Assembly: GCF_000967425.1 (NCBI RefSeq)
Contig: NZ_FO082820.1
Location: 1,302,001 to 1,366,000, forward strand
Reading direction: 5' to 3'
DNA: 64,000 nt
From: Pseudorhizobium banfieldiae
GTDB lineage: Bacteria; Pseudomonadota; Alphaproteobacteria; Rhizobiales; Rhizobiaceae
The translations under genes were made by a program, and so were the position numbers. Positions 20,199-29,140 of the stretch are shown in pieces (position 1 is the first letter of the stretch; the number at the start of each line of letters is the position of its first letter). The notes below the pieces were generated by a model. It was not told the DNA's origin and ran no database searches. It saw only the letters and a list, made by a program, of their open reading frames with translations.

Positions 20199-20636
20199 TC
20201 AGTCAGTGATGCTTTTCAAGGCGTGCAGCGCCAGGATGTAGCTGGTCGGGCCGAAGCCGCAGATCACGCCCTTGCATGCCGGCGCGATCCTCGAGTGATG
20301 ACGGAATTCCTCGCGCGCATGAACGTTGGAAATGTGCACTTCTATCACGGGCACCGTTATTGCCTTGATGGCATCGTGCAAGGCAACCGACGTGTGGGTA
20401 TAGGCGCCGGCGTTGATCGCCACGCCGACCGAGTGTTCGCCCGCCTCATGCAGCCAACTGACTAGATCGCCCTCGTGGTTGCTCTGACGGAAGTCCACGT
20501 CCAGTCCAAGCTCGCGGCAAGCGGAAATGCAGTCGGCTTCCACGTCCTTCAGCGTCTTGCCGCCATAGATGCCGGGTTCGCGCTTGCCGAGCATGTTGAG
20601 ATTAGGCCCGTTGAGGACAAAGACCGTCTTGCTCAT
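20199..20636 (-). CDS. aroQ: Type II 3-dehydroquinate dehydratase
   Basis: Catalyses the third step of the shikimate pathway. At 145 residues it has the small dodecameric type II form. VLNGPNLNMLGKREPGIYG holds the active Tyr, QSNHEGDLV binds substrate, INAGAYTHTSVALHDA follows, and VEVHISN with HARE supplies the catalytic His region. It is the first gene of the aroQ-accB-accC-aat operon, a linkage usual in Rhizobiales. Confidence 0.97.
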   Translation of the reverse strand: MSKTVFVLNGPNLNMLGKREPGIYGGKTLKDVEADCISACRELGLDVDFRQSNHEGDLVSWLHEAGEHSVGVAINAGAYTHTSVALHDAIKAITVPVIEVHISNVHAREEFRHHSRIAPACKGVICGFGPTSYILALHALKSITD

Positions 20637-20753
20637 CTTTTCGATGTTCCATCAGAATTGAGCGCCACCTATAGCTCCCAAGACTCGCGAGGAAAAGCCC
20701 CCGCGGCCTGAAACGCCCGGCTTCCCTGTGTGCATCGGTTCTGCAATTGGAGG

Positions 20754-21512
20754 CTAGCAGGTGCTTTTTCCGCAGGCGCGGACGTTGGCGATCTTCTCCT
20801 GGAGCGCATCGTCGCCAACGGCCCCGAACAGGGCCTCATTGCCCACAATGTAGGTCGGCGTACCCGTCACCCCGAGGTTGGTGGCCAGTGTGTAGGCATC
20901 GCGAACGAGTTGGTCATTGGGGTTCTCTGCCATCGACTTACGGATGTCCGCTTCACTGATCCCGAGGGCTGCCGCGACCTTGATGGCGCTTTCCTCTGTG
21001 GCCGTGCCGGTGCTGCCAAGCAGAGCACGGTGGAATTCGCCGTATTTTTCAGGAGCGATGAGACGTACGGCATTGGAGACACGATGCGCATCGAGCGAAT
21101 CCGCCCCGAGGATCGGCAGTTCCTTCAGAACGAATCGGACCTTTGGATCTGTAGCAAGGACCTTTTCCATGTCTGCCATAGCCCGCTTGCAGTAGCCGCA
21201 GTTATAATCAAAGAACTCCACGACGGTGACGTCGCCATCGGGATTGCCAAGCGCAATATCGTCCTCCGAATTGAAGATCGCGTCGTGATTGGCGGCAACC
21301 GCCTGGCCAGCCTGCTCCAGGCGCTGCGATTGCTGCTTCGCCTCAAGGGCAGCCTGAACCTCGAGCATGACTTCCGGATTTTCAAGCAGATACTCGCGGA
21401 TGAACTGCCCCATCTCCTTCTTCTCATCCTCCTCGAGAGCGAGCGCCGGTGTCAGCCACAATGCGGTCATCAGCATCGAACCGAGTGCTAAGGTTTTGGA
21501 GCGGGCAAGCAT
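20754..21512 (-). CDS. DsbA family thiol-disulfide oxidoreductase
   Basis: Periplasmic thioredoxin-fold protein of about 252 residues from ATG 21512. The signal peptide includes LGSMLMTALWLTPALA. An N-terminal helical extension (residues 28-75) precedes the DSBA domain with redox motif C-G-Y-C in FFDYNCGYCKRAM. A cis-Pro loop is present as VTGTPTYIVG, and an extra cysteine pair lies at the C-terminus (ACGKSTC). The layout resembles Com1/ScsC-type DsbA proteins of alphaproteobacteria. It is separated from aroQ by 117 bases. Confidence 0.92.
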   Translation of the reverse strand: MLARSKTLALGSMLMTALWLTPALALEEDEKKEMGQFIREYLLENPEVMLEVQAALEAKQQSQRLEQAGQAVAANHDAIFNSEDDIALGNPDGDVTVVEFFDYNCGYCKRAMADMEKVLATDPKVRFVLKELPILGADSLDAHRVSNAVRLIAPEKYGEFHRALLGSTGTATEESAIKVAAALGISEADIRKSMAENPNDQLVRDAYTLATNLGVTGTPTYIVGNEALFGAVGDDALQEKIANVRACGKSTC

Positions 21513-21659
21513 GGATCTACCTCGTGAGATGGGTGTTGCGGCGGGAATATCCGCGATTTGGGGCAAAGCTAAGCCAAGCGCGGTCGCTACAGGAACAAAA
21601 AAACAGATACGTTCCGGCTACTGACGATCACTTCTGCGTTGCCGACGCCATTCAAGGAA

Positions 21660-21681
21660 ATGGCCGCCGTGAGGCGGCCAT
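21660..21681 (-). terminator. Terminator hairpin after rne
   Basis: A perfect nine-base stem (ATGGCCGCC paired with GGCGGCCAT) around a four-base loop, located 26 bases past the rne stop. On the minus strand it is followed by TTCCTTG, a weak T-run, so termination may be partial. Confidence 0.6.
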
Positions 21682-21706
21682 CTGATTAGCGAGGACGGGG
21701 AAAGTC

Positions 21707-24520
21707 TCAGAAGAAACCGCGTCGCTGCCACCAGCCGGCCTTCTTCGGCTTCGGCGGCTCACCGTCCGATTCATCAACGGCAGGCTCCGAGCTCTTCACC
21801 ACGGGGTCCGATGAACTGATGTTGGACGCCCGATTGGCACGCGCAGGCTTCTGTTCTTCTTCCGACGGAGCATCGGCTTGCGGAGCTTCCTCGCCAAGAG
21901 CGGCATCGACCTGGGGGGCAATGTTCGCTTCGGCTACGGGCTCTGCGGCCTCGGCAACGATCTCAAGTTCGGCTTCGGCGGGCGTGACTTCAGCAGTCAC
22001 TGCCTTTTTCCGGCTCCGGCGGGGCTTGGCGGGAGCAGGTACTCCCTCCATCACCTCGGTTGCAGCGGCGGTTTCCGCAGCCGCCGTTTCACCGGTCGGG
22101 GTTTCCGTCGCGGCTACCTCAGGAACTGCCTCGTCCTCGGCGCCGGACTCATCGCCCGAGGCATCGGTCTCGTCAGATGCGGATGTCTCCATCCCGTCCT
22201 CCGGCCGGTTGCGCCGGCCACCGCGCTTGCCCCGGCGGCGGCGCTTGCGGCGTCCGTTTTCATCACCTTCCGCACCCTCGGAGGCTTCGGTGCCGGCTTC
22301 GGAATCATCCGCATCGCTGCCTTCCTCGATATCCGAGTCCCCATCGTCGGCCTCTGAAGCGGCTACGCCTTCCTGGCGGTCTCCACCCTTGCCGCCGCGC
22401 CGGCGACGCCGACGCTTGCGCTTGCGGCCGTTCTGCTCTTCGCCCTGGGCCGAGGAAGCCGTAGCCGGGGCAGCGTTGGCATTGCCCGCCTCTTCGTCTT
22501 CTTCATCCTCCTCGATGACGATGTCGTCATCGTCCTCCTCCACGGGGAAGGCGGCGAACTGCATCAGGCTTTCGATCCTGACGGGGTTCTCCACCGGCTC
22601 GCCGCGGTCGATGGCAAAGTGGCTGGAGCCGATTCCCTCATCGGACTCGATGTAGATCGACACGCCAAAACGCTTCTCGTAATCCACGACGGTGTTGCGC
22701 TTCTGGTTGAGTAGATAAAGCGCGGTCTCGGGCGTGGTGCGCACCGTGATGTCGTGAGTGGTATTCTTGAGCAGGTGCTCCTCGACGCCGCGCAGCACAT
22801 GAAGCGCAACCGACGACTGGGACCGGACATGGCCGGTGCCGCCGCAGTGCGTGCAGATCTGCGTGGTCGATTCCAGCACGCTGGCACGAATCCGCTGGCG
22901 CGACATTTCGAGCAGGCCGAAGTGCGAGATGCGGCCCACCTGGATGCGGGCGCGGTCGTTCTTCAGGCAGTCCTTGAGCTTCTTCTCGACAGCGCGGTTG
23001 TTGCGCTTTTCTTCCATGTCGATGAAGTCGATGACGATCAGACCGGCGAGGTCGCGCAAGCGAAGCTGGCGTGCGACTTCCTCGGCCGCCTCAAGGTTCG
23101 TCTGGAGGGCGGTTTCCTCGATGGAGTGCTCGCGGGTCGAGCGACCGGAGTTGACGTCGATGGCGACGAGCGCCTCGGTCTGGTTCATGATCAGGTAGCC
23201 GCCGGACTTCAGCGTCACTTGTGGCTGCAACATCCGGTCGAGCTGCGCTTCGATGCCCGAGCGCGAGAAGATCGGATGCAGGTCGCGGTAAGGCTGGACC
23301 ACCTTGGCGTGGCTCGGCATCAGCATCTTCATGAAGTCCTTGGCTTCACGATAGCCTTCTTCGCCGGCAACGACGATTTCCGAGATGTCCTTGTTGTAGA
23401 GGTCGCGGATCGACCGCTTGATGAGCGAGCCTTCCTCGTAGACGAGGCACGGCGCGGTGGAATTGAGCGTCAGCGTCCGGACGTTCTCCCACAGGCGCAT
23501 CAGGTATTCGAAATCGCGCTTGATCTCGACGCGGGTGCGGTTGGCGCCGGCGGTGCGGACGATCACGCCCATGCCCTGCGGCACTTCCAGTTCGCGGGCA
23601 ATTTCCTTTAGGCGCTTGCGGTCCTGCGGCTGGGTGATCTTACGGGAAATGCCCCCGCCGCGCGCGGTGTTCGGCATCAGCACCGAATAACGGCCGGCAA
23701 GCGAGAGATAGGTCGTTAGGGCCGCGCCCTTGTTGCCGCGCTCTTCCTTGGCAACCTGTACTAGCAGGATCTGGCGGCGCTTGATGACTTCCTGGATACG
23801 GTATTGTTTGCGGGGCTTGCGGACGACGCGATCGGGAACCTCTTCCATCGCATCTTCGGCGCCGACCGATTCGATTTCTTCCTTCTCGCCATCATCGCTG
23901 TCGTCATCGTCGGAGTGACGGCGACCGCGGACGTCTTCGGAGATCGAATCGGTTTCGACCATCGCCGCCATTTCAGTCGGCGTGTCCTTGTCCTCGTCTG
24001 TGCCTTCGCTGCGCTCTGCAACCTCGGATGCTTCGGCTTCCGCCGTCTTCTTGCGCGAGCGGCTGCGGCGCGGTTTGGCCTTCGGCTTTTCGGCGGCGAC
24101 CTCATCGCCGGGGCTGGCCTCGGCAGCCTCGGAGCCGGCTTCGCTTTGCGAAGTGTCAAGCGCCGCATCGTCCGCCTGCGGCTGCGCGGCGTCGGCCGGG
24201 TCGCTGGCCTCGTCCTCGGCGATCTTCTTCTGTTCCTCTTCCTCGGCCTGCATCAGCGCCTGGCGATCGGCGAGAGGGATCTGGTAATAGTCGGGATGGA
24301 TCTCAGCGAAAGCCAGGAAGCCGTGGCGGTTGCCGCCATAATCGACGAACGCGGCCTGAAGCGAGGGCTCAACCCTCGTCACCTTTGCCAGATAGATGTT
24401 GCCGCGGATCTGTTTCTTGTGCTGGGATTCGAAATCGAATTCTTCGATACGGTTGCCGCGAACGACGACTACCCGCGTCTCCTCTTCGTGAGACGCGTCG
24501 ATGAGCATTTTGTCTGCCAT
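21707..24520 (-). CDS. rne: Ribonuclease E
   Basis: Endoribonuclease of 937 residues, scaffold of the RNA degradosome. The N-terminal S1 domain starts near residue 35 and is interrupted by an acidic, Ala/Glu-rich insertion (about residues 90-240), as in other alphaproteobacteria. The DNase I-like domain carries the Mg-binding aspartates in AIDVNSGRST and VIDFIDMEEKRN, and the Zn-link CTHCGG follows. The C-terminal 300 residues are disordered, with arginine-rich patches (RKRKRRRRRR and RRKRRRRGKRGGRR) alternating with acidic stretches, and end in PKKAGWWQRRGFF. An intrinsic-terminator-like hairpin lies in its leader. Confidence 0.97.
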   Translation of the reverse strand: MADKMLIDASHEEETRVVVVRGNRIEEFDFESQHKKQIRGNIYLAKVTRVEPSLQAAFVDYGGNRHGFLAFAEIHPDYYQIPLADRQALMQAEEEEQKKIAEDEASDPADAAQPQADDAALDTSQSEAGSEAAEASPGDEVAAEKPKAKPRRSRSRKKTAEAEASEVAERSEGTDEDKDTPTEMAAMVETDSISEDVRGRRHSDDDDSDDGEKEEIESVGAEDAMEEVPDRVVRKPRKQYRIQEVIKRRQILLVQVAKEERGNKGAALTTYLSLAGRYSVLMPNTARGGGISRKITQPQDRKRLKEIARELEVPQGMGVIVRTAGANRTRVEIKRDFEYLMRLWENVRTLTLNSTAPCLVYEEGSLIKRSIRDLYNKDISEIVVAGEEGYREAKDFMKMLMPSHAKVVQPYRDLHPIFSRSGIEAQLDRMLQPQVTLKSGGYLIMNQTEALVAIDVNSGRSTREHSIEETALQTNLEAAEEVARQLRLRDLAGLIVIDFIDMEEKRNNRAVEKKLKDCLKNDRARIQVGRISHFGLLEMSRQRIRASVLESTTQICTHCGGTGHVRSQSSVALHVLRGVEEHLLKNTTHDITVRTTPETALYLLNQKRNTVVDYEKRFGVSIYIESDEGIGSSHFAIDRGEPVENPVRIESLMQFAAFPVEEDDDDIVIEEDEEDEEAGNANAAPATASSAQGEEQNGRKRKRRRRRRGGKGGDRQEGVAASEADDGDSDIEEGSDADDSEAGTEASEGAEGDENGRRKRRRRGKRGGRRNRPEDGMETSASDETDASGDESGAEDEAVPEVAATETPTGETAAAETAAATEVMEGVPAPAKPRRSRKKAVTAEVTPAEAELEIVAEAAEPVAEANIAPQVDAALGEEAPQADAPSEEEQKPARANRASNISSSDPVVKSSEPAVDESDGEPPKPKKAGWWQRRGFF

Positions 24521-25140
24521 GTATATTCTGCTCCTCGGCGCAGCCGAGCAGGTGCAAAAAAGCCTGCCGCACGGACAGGCCTTTCATGCAGGATGGTGAT
24601 TGCGCCGGAAAAATTGGTTCCCGCAGGATGCGCTTGCGACGACGCCCGGACGGCTGACAGAGCTTCTGGCTCCCTCAGGGTATCCCGGTTCTGAAACACT
24701 TGCCGCAACATAAAAGTCCAAACGAGAACGACGATAGCTTAGGCTCGAGGCCCGGTGAGGTGCTCCATGTGAGCGTGGATGGCATGCCATCCGGTATTGT
24801 TCCGGCCACTGCCGGGAAGATTGCGTATCAGGATCAAAGTGTACAGACGGCGGATGACTGTCCGGTTTCGGCGCCAGGTCCCTGGGGCTGGCAGGCCTGC
24901 CGGAAGACTATCCCGTCAACACCTTAGTCCTCATCCGCCTTGTATGGTTTCTGCGACATAATAGCAAGGGAAAAGCCAGGGCCGCCTTATTGTGGATTAA
25001 ATGAGAAGGCTACTGGAAGTGGTTGATTCGCCAGCGCTGGCGGGCCAGATGTCGAGGGACCATCGTGGTGTCCTTCGATGCGAATTCCGGTCGTCGGCAG
25101 GGCGATCGGCATCGTCATGCGCTAGCAGGCGGGATACGGG
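24521..25140. other. 620-base intergenic region between rne and the amidase gene
   Basis: No convincing gene is seen here. The region is the divergent leader of rne (left) and of the amidase gene (right). It holds the hairpin at 24556-24580, a perfect 16-base palindrome at 24777-24792 (GGATGGCATGCCATCC) and a perfect 14-base palindrome at 25029-25042 (CGCCAGCGCTGGCG). Long rne leaders are known to serve autoregulation in other bacteria. No promoter could be assigned with confidence. Confidence 0.6.
24556..24580 (-). terminator. Intrinsic terminator or attenuator in the rne leader
   Basis: On the minus strand a GC-rich stem (GCCTG-T-C paired with G-G-CAGGC, seven pairs with one wobble, five-base loop) is followed directly by six T residues (24561 down to 24556). 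It lies 36 bases before the rne start codon, inside the transcribed leader. This would end a short leader RNA or attenuate rne transcription. Confidence 0.65.
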
Positions 25141-26367
25141 GTGCAGGAGAGGCAGTTGTTTGTGCGAATCGGTTCAATCGCTGTGATGGCCATCGGCTTG
25201 CTGCTTGCCGCGCTCGTCCCGTCCCCGGTGCTCGCCGAGACGGGTAGCTCGCGGCCGCTGCTCGCCTTTGCCGCCCGCATTGCCGGGGATGAAGCCAGGA
25301 CGCGCGTCGTCATCGATTTCGAGGAAAAGCCCGACTTCTCCGTCCACTATATCGACTCGCCGCAACGGGTGGTCGTCGATCTGCCGGCCACGGCATTCGG
25401 CTTCCCCCGCGAAGACCTTGCGGCTCGGGGATTGTTTGAGGATATCCGCTACGGGGCGATGGATGAAGAAAGCGCGCGGATTGTCCTGACCGCCGAGCGT
25501 CCGGTCCAGCTCAGCCTTGCAGAAGTGCAGCAAGGGGAGAATGGGGAGTTCCGGCTTGTGCTCGATGCCGAGATGACAACTCCTGACGTGTTTGCGAAGC
25601 TGGTCGGTCAGCAGGCTTGGCAGGGCGGCACCGGTCAAATGCCGGATGAGGTCGCATCGCAGGCGGATGACGGGTCTTTCGTCGTGGCTGTGGATGCCGG
25701 CCATGGCGGGATAGACACCGGAGCGATCGGCGCTGTTACGAAGACGCCCGAAAAAGCCATCACTCTCGCATTCGCACAGGCTCTGGCCGAGCGGCTTGCC
25801 GACAGGCCCGGAGTGAGGGCAGTCCTGACGCGGAACGGCGACAGCTTCCTTTCCCTCTCGGAGCGGGTCACACTTGCCCGCCAGGCGGGGGCTGATCTCT
25901 TTCTCTCCCTGCACGCCGATACGCTCAGTCAAAAGGATATTCGAGGAGCGACCGTCTATACTCTGTCGGACCGCGCCTCGGACCGCATGGCGGAAAACCT
26001 TGCAGCGCGTGAGAACCTTTCCGACCAGTTGGCGGGCGTGAGCCTCAAGGACGAGCCGCCCGAGGTTGCCGACATCCTGCTCGACCTGACGCGACGGGAG
26101 ACGCAGGTGCTTTCCGTCACGCTCGCCAACAACGTCATCCAGTCTTTTGAGGGGCAGGTGGGGCTCATCAACAACGCCCACCGCTATGCGGGTTTTCAGG
26201 TTCTGAGGGCGCCTGACATTCCCTCCGTTCTTCTCGAGCTCGGTTTTCTGTCGAATCCCGAGGACGAGAAGCTGCTGGCGGACGAGAAATGGCGCGCGAA
26301 GGTAAGCGACCTCCTGGTCGATGCTGTCCTGCGCTACAGGGACCGCGTCTTTGCGGGCGGTGGTTGA
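25141..26367 (+). CDS. N-acetylmuramoyl-L-alanine amidase (AmiC type, AMIN + Amidase_3)
   Basis: Periplasmic zinc amidase that cuts the stem peptide from peptidoglycan, mainly at septa. A signal peptide (about residues 1-32, cleavage after VLA) is followed by an AMIN domain (40-145) and the catalytic Amidase_3 domain (180-400). Zinc ligands are His in VDAGHGGIDTG, Glu in KTPEKAITL and His in FLSLHADT; the catalytic Glu lies in LLELGFLSNPEDE. The start is probably GTG at 25141, or GTG at 25162. PBP1A follows 217 bases downstream, a conserved alphaproteobacterial pairing. Confidence 0.95.
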   Translation: MQERQLFVRIGSIAVMAIGLLLAALVPSPVLAETGSSRPLLAFAARIAGDEARTRVVIDFEEKPDFSVHYIDSPQRVVVDLPATAFGFPREDLAARGLFEDIRYGAMDEESARIVLTAERPVQLSLAEVQQGENGEFRLVLDAEMTTPDVFAKLVGQQAWQGGTGQMPDEVASQADDGSFVVAVDAGHGGIDTGAIGAVTKTPEKAITLAFAQALAERLADRPGVRAVLTRNGDSFLSLSERVTLARQAGADLFLSLHADTLSQKDIRGATVYTLSDRASDRMAENLAARENLSDQLAGVSLKDEPPEVADILLDLTRRETQVLSVTLANNVIQSFEGQVGLINNAHRYAGFQVLRAPDIPSVLLELGFLSNPEDEKLLADEKWRAKVSDLLVDAVLRYRDRVFAGGG

Positions 26368-26412
26368 GGCCTGATGCCGGTCTGCCACATGCGCCGTTTT
26401 CCCCGAGAGATT

Positions 26413-26431
26413 GGGCTCAAGAGCCCTATTT
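26413..26431 (+). terminator. Weak terminator after the amidase gene
   Basis: GGGCT and AGCCC form a five-base stem with a four-base loop (26413-26426), followed by TATTTTG. It is the only hairpin with a T-rich tail between the amidase and PBP1A genes. The short stem makes it tentative. Confidence 0.4.
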
Positions 26432-26584
26432 TGCTCACATTCCCGCCGTTAGTCCCGATGGGCCGGGGGTGTGAATCGACTGGCGAACCATTGTCGACTT
26501 GCGCTGGCCGGATCAGCGTGCAAAAGCCCCGTAATCATGCGATGGTGTCCGGGCACCGAGTGAAAGCCGAGCGGTAGCTTCAAT

Positions 26585-29041
26585 ATGATCAGACTTATCG
26601 GGTATTTCTTTGGATTGGCGTCGGTCCTGTTCCTGGGCGTCGCCGTGGTCGCCGCGGTGTATCTCGTCGGCGTCGCCAGGGATCTGCCGGATTACGAGGT
26701 TCTCAGTGCCTACGAGCCTCCCGTCGCGACCCGTGTTCATGCGGGCAACGGCGCGCTGATGGCAGAGTATGCCCGCGAGCGGCGACTTTTCCTGCCCATC
26801 CAGGCGGTTCCCGATCGCGTCAAGGCAGCCTTCCTGTCTGCGGAGGACAAAAATTTCTACAATCACCCCGGCATCGACCCGGCTGGCCTTGCACGCGCCG
26901 TCGTCAACAACTTCCAGAACCTGGCGTCCGGCCGCCGCCCTGAGGGCGCGTCCACGATTACGCAGCAGGTCGCGAAGAACTTCCTGCTCAGCAACGACCA
27001 GACCATCGATCGCAAGATCAAGGAAGCTATTCTCTCCTTCCGCATCGAGCAGACCTATTCGAAGGACAAGATCCTCGAACTCTATCTGAACGAAATCTTC
27101 TTCGGCCTGAACTCCTATGGCATCGCCGGCGCAGCGCTCACCTATTTTGACAAGTCGGTGACGGAGCTGACGATCGCCGAGGCAGCTTATCTCGCAGCTC
27201 TGCCGAAGGGGCCCAACAACTACCATCCGTTCCGCAAGGAACAGGCCGCGATTGAGCGCCGTAACTGGGTCATCGATCGCATGGCGGAAAACGGCTACGT
27301 GACGCGTGCCGATGCGGATGAGGCGAAGAAGCAACCATTAGGCGTCCAGCCGCGCCGCGGCGGCACGCACCTCTTCGCGTCCGATTTCTTCGCCGAAGAG
27401 GTTCGGCGCCAGATCATCGAAAAATACGGTGACGATACGCTGTATGGAGGGGGGCTTTCGGTCAGGACGTCACTTGACCCGGACCTGCAGGTCTTGGCGC
27501 GCAAAGCACTGAACAGCGCCTTGGTCGAATATGATGAGCGCCGCGGCTTCCATGGCCCGGTCACAAAGATAGACGCGGCCGGCGACTGGGCCACGGAACT
27601 TGCCAAGGTCCCGGGTCTTCGTGACGTGCCGGAATGGAAGCTCGCCATGGTGAAGGCAGTTTCCTCCGAGGAAGTCGACATCGTGCTGCAGCCCTCGGTG
27701 GATGCGGGCGGCAAGGTGGGCGAAGGGCGTGAGACAGGCGTCATCGCTGCCAAGGACATGAAGTGGGCGTTCCGCGACGCCAAGGGCGAGCGCAAGGCGA
27801 CCAAGTCACCCGAAGGTGTGCTGCAGGCGGGCGACGTCGTTTTCGTCGAGGCTCTGGCCGACAAAGAGGGCGCCTATCGCCTTCGCCAGCCGCCGAAGGT
27901 CCAGGGCGGTTTCGTGGCGATGGACCCGAATACGGGTCGCGTTCTCGCCATGGTCGGCGGCTTCTCCTATGCCCAGTCCGAGTTCAATCGTGCCACCCAA
28001 GCGATGCGTCAGCCCGGTTCGTCGTTCAAGCCGTTCGTCTATGCCGCCGCGCTCGACAACGGCTATACGCCCGCTTCCGTTATCCTCGATGCGCCGATCG
28101 AGATGGTGGCCGGTGGCAAGGTGTGGCGACCAGAAAACTACGGCGGCGGCTCCGCCGGCCCGCAGACCCTCCGGCTCGGCATCGAGAAGTCCCGTAACCA
28201 GATGACTGTCCGGTTGGCTCAGGACATGGGGATGGAACTCGTCGCCGAATATGCCGAGCGTTTCGGCATCTATGACGACATGCTTCCAGTTCTTGCCATG
28301 TCGCTCGGCTCCGGCGAGACCACGGTTCTGCGCATGGTCTCCGCCTATGCCGTCCTTGCCAACGGCGGCAAGCAGATCAAGCCGACCGTGATCGACCGGA
28401 TCCAGGATCGCTATGGAAAGACCATCTTCCGCCACGAGGAGCGCACCTGCGACGGCTGCAACGCCTCGGGTTGGACGGGGCAGGACGAGCCGATCCTCGT
28501 CGACAACCGCGAGCAGGTTCTCGACCCGATGACGGCCTACCAGATCACGTCGATGATGGAGGGCGTGGTAAGGCGCGGAACCGCGGCCGGTAAGATCAAG
28601 ATCGACGATCGTCCGGTTGCTGGCAAGACCGGCACCACCAATGACGAGAAGGATGCCTGGTTCGTCGGCTACACGCCGAACCTCGTCGCTGGCGTCTATA
28701 TCGGCTTCGATACGCCGGCACCGCTTGGACGCGGGGCAACCGGTGGTTCGCTCGCCGCCCCTGTCTTCGCGCAGTTCATGGAGGAAGCGGTCAAGCGCAC
28801 GCCGCCGGAGAAGTTCCACGTGCCGGAGGGCATGCAGTTCATCCCCGTCAACCGCACGACGGGCATGATGGCCTTTGAGGGCGAGCCCGACACGATCGTC
28901 GAGGCGTTCAAGCCCGGTACTGGCCCCGCGGATGTATTCGCGGTGATCGGCGATACCGAATACCTGCCGCCGGAAGAGATCATGGAGACCTCGCCGCAGG
29001 CCCATCAGGCAGTGACGTCGGGCGCAGCCGGCCTGTTCTAA
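26585..29041 (+). CDS. mrcA: Penicillin-binding protein 1A, bifunctional class A
   Basis: Glycosyltransferase plus transpeptidase that polymerises and crosslinks peptidoglycan. At 818 residues it fits PBP1A. One N-terminal membrane anchor (residues 3-25) is followed by the GT51 domain with EDKNFYNHPGIDP and GASTITQQVAKNFLL. An OB-like insertion (about 290-430) leads to the transpeptidase domain with S-x-x-K in GSSFKPF, S-R-N in KSRNQM and KTGTTN. It follows the amidase gene and precedes prfB. Confidence 0.98.
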   Translation: MIRLIGYFFGLASVLFLGVAVVAAVYLVGVARDLPDYEVLSAYEPPVATRVHAGNGALMAEYARERRLFLPIQAVPDRVKAAFLSAEDKNFYNHPGIDPAGLARAVVNNFQNLASGRRPEGASTITQQVAKNFLLSNDQTIDRKIKEAILSFRIEQTYSKDKILELYLNEIFFGLNSYGIAGAALTYFDKSVTELTIAEAAYLAALPKGPNNYHPFRKEQAAIERRNWVIDRMAENGYVTRADADEAKKQPLGVQPRRGGTHLFASDFFAEEVRRQIIEKYGDDTLYGGGLSVRTSLDPDLQVLARKALNSALVEYDERRGFHGPVTKIDAAGDWATELAKVPGLRDVPEWKLAMVKAVSSEEVDIVLQPSVDAGGKVGEGRETGVIAAKDMKWAFRDAKGERKATKSPEGVLQAGDVVFVEALADKEGAYRLRQPPKVQGGFVAMDPNTGRVLAMVGGFSYAQSEFNRATQAMRQPGSSFKPFVYAAALDNGYTPASVILDAPIEMVAGGKVWRPENYGGGSAGPQTLRLGIEKSRNQMTVRLAQDMGMELVAEYAERFGIYDDMLPVLAMSLGSGETTVLRMVSAYAVLANGGKQIKPTVIDRIQDRYGKTIFRHEERTCDGCNASGWTGQDEPILVDNREQVLDPMTAYQITSMMEGVVRRGTAAGKIKIDDRPVAGKTGTTNDEKDAWFVGYTPNLVAGVYIGFDTPAPLGRGATGGSLAAPVFAQFMEEAVKRTPPEKFHVPEGMQFIPVNRTTGMMAFEGEPDTIVEAFKPGTGPADVFAVIGDTEYLPPEEIMETSPQAHQAVTSGAAGLF

Positions 29042-29140
29042 CCCCGGATATGATGCATGCCGGCGCGGCCTTTACATCCGCCGCCGGCGCAACTATGTCC
29101 ACCCCGTCTTCCAATTCCGAAAGAGAGCAAGAAGCAAGCC

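Noticed and set aside
21813..24000. Repetitive acidic and basic stretches in the rne region as a separate repeat element
   Set aside because: They encode the disordered insertion and C-terminal tail of RNase E and are explained by the protein composition.
24777..24792. Perfect 16-base palindrome upstream of rne
   Set aside because: Kept only as a note in the intergenic entry: no second copy, no promoter next to it, and short palindromes are expected by chance in GC-rich DNA.
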